NCBI GenBank assembly: GCA_025766275.1
Contig: JAFKAC010000006.1
Location: 620,001-684,000 of the forward strand
DNA from: Lactarius indigo
Taxonomy: Eukaryota; Basidiomycota; Agaricomycetes; Russulales; Russulaceae
DNA length: 64,000 bases
Direction: 5' to 3'
Within the stretch, counting starts at the first letter, position 1; the number at the start of each line of letters is the position of its first letter. A model generated the notes under the pieces. That model saw nothing but the letters and a program-made list of their open reading frames with translations. It was not told the origin of the DNA and did not search any database. The translations under genes and the position numbers were made by a program. Positions 57,112 to 64,000 of the stretch are shown here, one piece after another.

Positions 57112-57215
57112 CGAATTTCTCATAATGCATAGTGTGTTACAGCTATGTTCATATCAATAGGTTCATTGGTGTTTTGGAAACAGCTGTAACACATTATGCG
57201 TTACGAGAATTCTGA
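57112..57215. repeat. Inverted repeat upstream of the P450 relic
   Basis: Two ~31-bp arms, GAATTTCTCATAATGCATAG with GTGTTACAGCT and its near-complement ending CGTTACGAGAATTC, are separated by ~40 bp. It could form a stem-loop or be a tiny MITE remnant. It ends just before a TATA-like sequence. Confidence 0.65.
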
Positions 57216-57218
57216 ATG

Positions 57219-57226
57219 TATAAAAA
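57219..57226 (+). promoter_or_regulatory. TATA box of the P450 relic
   Basis: TATAAAAA lies 40 bp before the ATG at 57266, a suitable place for a fungal core promoter. Confidence 0.5.
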
Positions 57227-57265
57227 CCCCATGCAGGTTACGTCGACTTGCATACTAAGCTGCAG

Positions 57266-59570
57266 ATGCCTACCCGAACCTCTCTCGTTCTGTCTCTTTG
57301 CTTTTTCAAAATTCACGCGCATGCGCTCGGAGCTCTGGCTAGTGCGGCCTTTCTTGCGGTCCTGAGGCGTAGGCTCAGGCAACGAAGCCTTCGTAATATT
57401 TCAGGACCGTCGAACTCCTCTTTTGTCTGGGTAAGATCCAATGGCATGGGTTACAGAGAACGGGCCGCATGCTGAAATATATGAGAAGGTCATTGTCGTC
57501 ACATGTTCAATTCCTATGCCTATATGTTCTACGAGGGACTATACAGGACATATGGAAAAGTAACGCGCGTCTATGGTTTTTTGGGGTACGTCCAATTGGC
57601 AAAGATTTCCGACTAGGGTGAGGGTCTATAATTGACTCAATCACTTTGAACAGGACATACAACTCGTAATATCTGACCCGAAGGCATGCAACAACATTAT
57701 TGTCAAGGATCAAGCCATTTTCGAGGAAACGGAGGTTTTCCGCTTGTACGATTTTTTTCCCCTTTGAAGAAGAATTACGCTTGTCTCTGATCCGAGAAGC
57801 CCAATTAGGGAGGCATTTGGGCCAGTGCTCTTTACTATTTTGGGCAGGCACTTTGTTTTGAATCCATCATTATCACCCCTAATTTTACCGCCGATTCAAA
57901 GGTGCCCACCACCGAAGGTAACGCCGATTGTTAAATCCCGTATTCAAGTCAATCATATGCGATACCTGACTCCAATTTTATATGGGGTTACACGACAGGT
58001 ACTCTCAGATCCATGCATTCATGAACCAGCGGTCTCAATCATCTCAGCTTCGTCATAAACTTGGGTCAATCGTGGAAAATGGACCACAGGAGATCAATGT
58101 CGCCGATTGGACAGGCAGGATTGGGCTTGAACTTGTTGGACAAGCTGGCCTCGGGGATTCTTTCGGTACCCTTGAAGGCAGAAACGACAAATTCTGTAGA
58201 GTGCTCAAGGAATGGGTGTCAGTATAATGAATACTTGAAACGGTGGCGTCGGCCTGACTTCTTTTTCAGCCCGGCTGTAGCCTCTCTTAGGGTGTATTAA
58301 AATTTGTTTCCTTACGCCTACAAGGTCTTCCACCCCAAAATTCTGAAATTTGTGGGAAGAATGTTGCCGTGGCCGGGATTGAACTACCTCATGGACCTTG
58401 CGGAGGCCATGAACGCCCAAGCGAGGGGCGTTTATGAGACCAAGAAGAGATTGCTAGAGTCAGGTGATGATGCAACCTTCAACCAAGTTGAAGAAGGCAA
58501 GGACCTCATCAGTCTCCTCAGTACGTGCCACGCAGCCGTGTTTCCCGACTGATGACCCTGATATGGCTGTTATAGTGCAAGCTAGTGTAGCCGTATCTGT
58601 GGGCGATCGACTGAGCGAAGAAGAAGTGGTTGCACAGATAATGTACGCCACAGTGCTTTCTTGCTTGAGTGCCACTGAAGCATTTTTAGGGGATTTCTTG
58701 TGGCGGGAGCAGATACGACGTCGTCCGCTTCTGCACCAACTTTTTCTCCACCCCGACGTGCAGGATAAGCTCAGAAAAGAGCTGGAAGAGGCCTGTGAGG
58801 ACAATGAGGAACTTACACATGATCAACTCGTCTCTCTACCCTTCTTAGAGGCGGTGTGTCGTGAAACTCTGCGCCTGTGAGTCGACCGCGTTTGACACTC
58901 TGGACGTATTTTCAAAGGTGCTACAGTTACCCACCTCTCTCCGGAGTAATGAGGACGTATGTGACGCGTCGTGGCGGTCTTGGAATGCTTTGTACTCATT
59001 AACCGACAGAGCACGAAGGGGTGCTCCTCCCGCTTTCTGCTCCCATTCACGATGTCGAAGGACGAGAAATCTACGAAGTATTCGTTCCGGCCAACACAGA
59101 TGTGTTCGTCCAGATTCATCATTTGAACCGCAACCCTTCGATCTGGGGGCCTGATGAGTCCGAATGGAAACCGGAGCGCTGGCTAGCACCACTTCCTGTG
59201 AGTGTTACGAAAGCAAATATTCAAGGTGTATACGCTAATACGTGAGTGAAATATATCAATAACCCTCTATCGCTAACTAGGTCCGTAAGTATGACGTTTA
59301 TCGGCGGTTGGCAGTCCTGCATGTGCGTATGATGATACCTTGACGAATTAAATTGAGCTGATCCAGCTACGCATAGCGGATTTAAGTTTGCACAGCTAGA
59401 AATAAGTAAGAGGAAGGTGACCCACGATATCTCGCCGATCTGACTGCCTTTCTGCACTTAGAAGTCGTGTCGTCGCAAATCGTTCCTGCTTTCCGATTTG
59501 CGCCCACCAAAGCTGCAATAGTTTGGAGATTTGGTGGAATTTACAGCCCCTCGGAGGAGGGATCGATTCC
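57266..59570 (+). pseudogene. Cytochrome P450 monooxygenase pseudogene
   Basis: P450 blocks appear in order: an N-terminal hydrophobic segment (57266-57430), L-Y-R-T-Y-G-K-V-T-R-V, then I-Q-L-V-I-S-D-P-K-A, N-H-M-R-Y-L-T-P-I-L-Y-G-V-T-R-Q, an I-helix A-G-A-D-T-T-S-S-A, H-P-D-V-Q-D-K-L-R-K-E, E-T-L-R-L (ExxR), P-E-R-W and a heme loop F-I-G-G-W-Q-S-C. The gene is broken: a TAA falls within the R-R-x-R-R-L-L-N-P-V-F region near 57920, the frame slips next to it, and another frame slip follows the D-T-T motif near 58715. The heme loop has Gln where the conserved Arg should be. The last exon (F-R-F-A-P-T-K-A-A-I-V-W) ends at a MITE. P450s oxidise small molecules with heme iron; this copy is unlikely to be active. 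Confidence 0.8.
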
Positions 59571-59573
59571 TAA

Positions 59574-60361
59574 GGGCCTGTCCGGCGCACGCGTTGCCCC
59601 ACGGCGCACCTGCCAAAAAAAAAAAGTCGCCCCTACTGTGCGCCGGGGGGCAAACCTGCTGTTCGGTGCACGTTGCTCCTCGGGGTTGGCGTTGAGGCTC
59701 CTCGGAGCAGCCTTATCAAATCGGAGCAACGAAAATACCCGTTTATTTCTTTTGATTCTCTGCCCCAACGTTGCCCGAATCGTGACTGTGACCATGTACA
59801 CCATTAGTAATACGTGTATCCGGACCATAATTTTTTTTTTGATCATTCTACATCATTATCGGCCTATGGGAACAGCATGGGATTACAGTATATGACAACG
59901 GAATGATGCAGTCTCCCTCTCTCCCACCTATAACACGAGAGTTCACTAATAAAACATTATCACAAGGGTGTATCGAGGTGTAATATGTCACCCTACAGAC
60001 TACTGTAACATCTCACACCTCAGATCTGCCCACAAATTGAGTCGCTGCTGTTGGGGCGGGAGCAGATGCAGGAGGCATAGGAGGCTGCATGGCATGGATC
60101 ATGTACACCCTGAGTTTGATTGAGCTTGATCATTAACTGCGACTGCGAGCGGACGTGAAGTGCAAGGGTATTGATAGTCACGCAGGTGACACTTGTCATA
60201 ACACGTGGTGAAAACAAAATAATTTATTTCTTCTGGAGCTGAGAGGCGTTCGGGATTTGGAGCAGACATTTCTGTTGCTCCTTAGGGCCTCATTACCCCA
60301 CCTGGGGTAATCCATTATCACTTTGCGACCTGCGGCCGGATTCTTTTTGCCGGACAGGCCC
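59574..60361. mobile_element. Harbinger-like MITE
   Basis: The 788-bp element has inverted ends GGGCCTGTCCGGC and GCCGGACAGGCCC, flanked by TAA on both sides (59571-59573 and 60362-60364). A 3-bp TAA duplication with GGGCCTGT ends is the pattern of PIF/Harbinger MITEs. The interior has no transposase. It lies next to the last P450 exon and may supply its present 3' end. Confidence 0.7.
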
Positions 60362-60718
60362 TAAGCTTCCGATCGTGGTATCTCGGGTATAGGGGTTGTT
60401 CTTTGGTTCGCTGTTCTTGTTCTCTCGTACAATTCTGCCCCTCGGACTTTTTGTTCTTCGAACTCGCGTTTCATATGATGCACCAACTGAATGCAAGCGG
60501 CCGGCCTCCCGGCTTCCGTCTCTCATTTAGATCCTTACTGTAACTCGGTGTCAGATCAGCACCCGACGCGGGAACGGAACCAAGTTATGACGTTTGCAAT
60601 CCGTCCATTGCTGTGGCTGAAATGTAATCTACGACGTCATTGGGGAGCAGCGCATTGGAGCGTTCGTACTATATAAACCTATCCGCGCTTCAATGTAAAT
60701 AGTGTCTTACTTACCATC
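60362..60718 (+). promoter_or_regulatory. Upstream region of the bli-3 homologue
   Basis: A TATATAAA box at 60670-60677 lies ~42 bp before the ATG. There is no other gene in the interval. The MITE end forms its left border. Confidence 0.55.
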
Positions 60719-61494
60719 ATGTCTCACAACGTTCACCTCGACCCGTACACCGCCAACGCAGAGAATACCAATGTATCGCCGTCGCAGAAGATTAAGGGTA
60801 TGTACTCATTACACGAGGCCTGTACGGCACTCATATCCTGGTAGATCTCCACGAAGTCATAAGGGGTGCGGAGACAGGCATGCTAACGACTCGCGCTTCC
60901 GATGGTTGTCTCCACGCCCGAGCCATGACACCCGTTGGTCGTGAGCTTAATTCTGTTTATTCAGGAGACATTTTGCTGACGAAATTCGTGTAGCGTACTC
61001 CGAAAGTCAAGTCAACCTTGCCTTCATCGCAAACAATGCATCGTCGAAGTTCCAGGAGCTCCAAAACGATGATCACGTCAATGTCAGCTTCTTTGATAAA
61101 TCATCCACAAGCTGGGCCAGTTTCTCCGGGTTTGCCAAGGTTATCGAAGATAGGTCTGTCATAAAGAAGCACTGGAACCCACGGTATGCATTCAGTCTTG
61201 CACATTCAAACCGGACTGACGTCTGTTCCCATCGCCGCACGCTTTAGCATCTCTGCGTATTTCGGTGACTTGGACGACACGCATAAAGGCGACGAGAATG
61301 ATCCTCGCGTGGTCGTGATCGAAGTTGTTCCAAACGAAGTTCGCTATTGGCTTTCTAAGAGCGGTGGAATTTCTCGCGGTGTCCAAGAAGTCGTCAAAGG
61401 CGTACGGGGAGAGGTTTCCATTCCTGGTGAGTTGCGAACAATCACCGCAGAAGAGGTTGGTCTATCGGTGGTTGTGCAGCCGTTCGCCCGTTGA
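60719..61494 (+). CDS. bli-3: Bli-3-like pyridoxamine-phosphate-oxidase-fold protein
   Basis: Exons join in frame: M-S-H-N-V-H-L-D-P-Y-T-A-N-A-E-N-T, then D-L-H-E-V-I-R-G-A-E-T-G-M-L-T-T-R, then Q-V-N-L-A-F-I-A-N-N-A-S-S-K-F, then S-A-Y-F-G-D-L-D-D-T-H-K-G-D-E-N-D-P and I-E-V-V-P-N-E-V-R-Y-W. These blocks match the general-stress-protein-26/PNPOx-like family containing Neurospora BLI-3, a blue-light-induced protein with an FMN-binding split barrel. Length is ~200 residues, usual for the family. The ends are intact, with a stop at 61492-61494. The protein is probably cytosolic, and its substrate is unknown. Light control is known for the Neurospora gene; nothing in this sequence proves it here. 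Confidence 0.88.
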
Positions 61495-61708
61495 TGCCCA
61501 TTTCACAGATTCAACTCGTCCAAGGTCTGGGAACTACTCAGAAATAGACATGAGTTAAATTGTTCTTGTGACATAAGTATGTACAAAATGAAGAGGAGGT
61601 TTTTGATAGTGACCTAAGCGAAAAGTTAGACGCCAAAGAAGCTGATTAAGTTTCAGACAATGGTAAATCTTGTGTAGGAGCTGCTCATACCTTATCGTTT
61701 GAATAAAC

Positions 61709-63825
61709 CTATTCCTGGGACACAGGTGTGACGAACAACGCTGCGGTATCATGGGCCGCCAAGACAATGTTAAAGCTAGTTGAAAAGATGCCCATGTTTG
61801 TGGACGTCCACATATCGTGAATGCCCGCGCTACTCGAGTTCAGCCCAGGTACATCCACAAAGTCGAGTTTGAACGTCGTAGGGTCATCGTTGGTGTTCAC
61901 GATGAATACGTGTATACCTTTGGCTGACTTGCCGGAATAGAACTGTGGTGGATCCGTGGAAATGGAATTAGGCGGTATAAACGGTAATGCGGGTTTGCCC
62001 TCGGTGGTGTCCTGAAGGAAGGCGATGAGCTCCGCGTTCGTGATGACCTCGACCTCCTCTGGGCTAAGCGTTGCGAGCTGCACGTGTTATGTTCAGCAAC
62101 GTTTTTACTGTGCCGTTTATAAAGATCTACGCACATCGGTACCAAGCAAAATGGGACTTTTCATGAATGCCCACACCGCAAAGTGGGTGCGCTCCTCTTC
62201 GATGGTCAAGTTGCCGTTTCCAATTTCCATCATATCCATATCATTGTGCGAGAAGAAATCGACCGAGGACAGGTGGGGGACGTTGATACTCATGATCGAT
62301 TTAATGTACTCCCAAGTCGGGCTAGCATCGTTGAAGCGTCATCAATAGAAAGGTCAGAATCCGGAAATGGCGCAACGTACGTCGAATCTCCTGCCATGCG
62401 CCAGGAATGGCCCTTTGTTCTGTAGCTCAGCATGACGAAAAAAACAGCGTGTGGAACCAGTCACATACGACGCGAGCACCCCAAGTCCACACGTGCGCAT
62501 CTCCCCAGATGCAAAGGTCATACTGCATCGGCGGGTCGTTGTCGGCAATGGCAGCACTGTCAATAGAACCCCATATTAGCTAAGCGAGGAGATGCGATGA
62601 CGAAGTCAATGGCGCACCCCATTCTACGGAACCGGATGGCCGAATTCGAGTTGCTATGGATGTGTCTGAACGTGCGTTAGGGGCGCGTTATAAATCTAAC
62701 TCACTACCAATCGCCATCTGGAGGTGCCTACAGTACAGCGCAAGCGTCAGCATTGGAACATTGGACGTGCGTGAGGAAAAAATCGGGACTCACGCAGTCA
62801 TCATTCCAGTGCTCCGGAACGTTGCAGTTATCTACGAGAAAGACGATTGTTTGTAGTTGTTCGATAATCAGTCAGACGAGTCATGTTACCATATTTCAGA
62901 TCTGTTTAGGTGGGAATATAAACAGAGCATAGAGACGCCACGAACCAGAGAACTCACAATCGATATTCCAAGACGCCCAAGTAGCGGCGTCAATAGCTTC
63001 ATAACCCAAGGAGCCAGGGTATCCGGCGCATGTTTCGGTGCCGGCATCACTATATCAACATTCAATGGCCGGAGAACCTCAATCGACGGCCACACTCGCC
63101 TGTAAATGCCGATTTTCAGACCCATCGAGTGTATTTCGTCCGCCAGCGTCTTGATCCCATTGGGAAATTTTAATGGGTCAGGGATTTGCTCTTTTGTATG
63201 GGGGTGGCGTTCCAACAGAGCCCAACAATCCTGTGGCCGCGTCATGTCAATATACCCTGGTCAAAAAAAGGCAAGAAAAGACGTGCGTCAATGTTGACGT
63301 ATTCGTAGCCGGCTTCCCGCAGGCCCAAGCTGACAAACGACCTAGCTGCCGCAAGTATCTTCTCCTCAGATATATCTGCGCGAACGAATCAGATATAGGT
63401 GAGGGTAAAGATGATGACTTTGTCTACCACAACGGTATGCGTTCCAGGTATTCCAACTGAGTAAACACGATCAACAGAGCGCAAGGTTATAAGCGAGATT
63501 ATATACCCACCCCAGAGCAGGAAGTTTTCCGACAGCCCTTGACGGGGGAGTTGTGGGGGTTCCGACGGCCAGATGTATGGGGGATGAAGGCGGTATAATA
63601 GTCTCCTGTAGGGACTGGGAATAGTGTACGTCGGAAGGGTTGCATACGGAGCTGTAGACACGGGAAGTTGGCATTCAGAATGCAAGAAAATAGGGACACC
63701 AACCCTTCAGCACAAATCGCCGGGCCCGTCAAAGGAAGACCTCCGCATTGCCCATAAGCTCCATTGGGGAACAGAGCTGGTAGCGCAAAAATCAATGTTG
63801 CGAGGTAACGCCGGGATTCCACCAT
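61709..63825 (-). CDS. Secreted CBM1-GH27 alpha-galactosidase
   Basis: From ATG 63825 a signal peptide ([13 protein letters not shown]) precedes a CBM1 cellulose-binding module ([25 protein letters not shown]) and a Thr/Pro linker. The GH27 domain starts K-L-P-A-L-G-W-N-T-W-N-A-Y, runs through [11 protein letters not shown], the nucleophile box [19 protein letters not shown] and S-W-R-M-A-G-D, and ends with a beta-domain and stop at 61709. It has about ten short introns; two have GC donors. In the CBM1 the last conserved Cys is Ser (Q-S-L). The enzyme removes alpha-galactose from galactomannan or raffinose-type sugars outside the cell. A start at 63849 would add eight codons. Confidence 0.88.
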
Positions 63826-64000
63826 ATGGTTTCTGTGCTGCACTGACACTGAAAGATGGTGTTATAAGGTGCGCGACGTGGCAACTTGAATTCGAATGAG
63901 ACCTGACAGGCCCGACCCGTGCTAAGTTACCATCGTCCCTGCACGGGTGTCATCAAGAAGCTAGGTCCGTGCTAGGTCCGATTTCGCACGGTTACTTCCC
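63826..64000. other. Upstream of the alpha-galactosidase
   Basis: Probable promoter of the minus-strand alpha-galactosidase. A GGTCCGTGCTA repeat near 63965 is seen. No gene. Confidence 0.4.

Noticed and set aside
59541..59846. Minus-strand 101-codon ORF in the MITE
   Set aside because: Starts in a poly-lysine run from an A/T tract and lacks transposase motifs.

Overview
The window is nuclear DNA from a mushroom-forming basidiomycete (Agaricomycetes). The evidence is the short ~50-bp introns, chromodomain Ty3/gypsy elements, a KDZ-class DNA transposase with its cysteine-rich N-terminal domain, and a right-hand block of host genes typical of wood- or litter-associated mushrooms: a DM9 lectin-like protein, a GT61 glycosyltransferase, a P450 relic, a Bli-3-like flavoprotein and a CBM1-linked GH27 alpha-galactosidase. 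About two thirds of the window is mobile DNA.

Positions 1-26536 are a stack of Ty3/gypsy retrotransposons. Element D (minus strand, 1-5591, cut by the window edge) has a gag relic, an extra proline-rich ORF and a probable 5' LTR. Element C (plus strand, 5'-truncated, about 5748-26536) is the old host copy; its pol is split by two insertions. Element A (6333-14135, minus, 507-bp LTRs, TSD ATGCT) is young and nearly intact. Element B (14165-22559, minus, 509-bp LTRs, TSD TTATG) is the same family as A but strongly decayed. B itself contains a solo LTR (19241-19822) of the C family. Removing A and B brings the C pol frame back into register, so the order of events can be read: C, then B, then the solo LTR in B; A is also later than C and is the least diverged.

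Positions 26543-45284 are bounded by short inverted ends (CACTGTGAAAA) and a 3-bp duplication ATT, with GGATGA/TCATCC-rich subterminal regions on both sides. Nested inside is a second, ~15.9-kb unit (about 28916-44843) with ~155-bp inverted repeats. It carries a KDZ transposase gene with an apparently intact reading frame across 9 exons, four unknown genes (an acidic helical protein, a Zn-cluster/coiled-coil protein, a proline/alanine-rich protein and a long WF-NH protein), and four unrelated tandem arrays that all amplify one core, GTCCGAG. The two terminal arrays share a 38-bp period and the same spaced palindrome. This unit is the most interesting system in the window: it looks like a cargo-bearing KDZ transposon whose transposase-recognition motif has been amplified repeatedly.

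Positions 45285-64000 are mainly host DNA: a Pro/Ser-rich ORF whose end is formed by the transposon, a GGCCTGGCT-rich inverted-repeat element, a large membrane-anchored low-complexity protein (minus) sharing a 228-bp divergent promoter with a CBM5/12-DM9 protein (plus), a GT61 glycosyltransferase (minus), a P450 pseudogene whose last exon abuts a Harbinger-like MITE, a bli-3 homologue (plus), and a secreted CBM1-GH27 alpha-galactosidase (minus).
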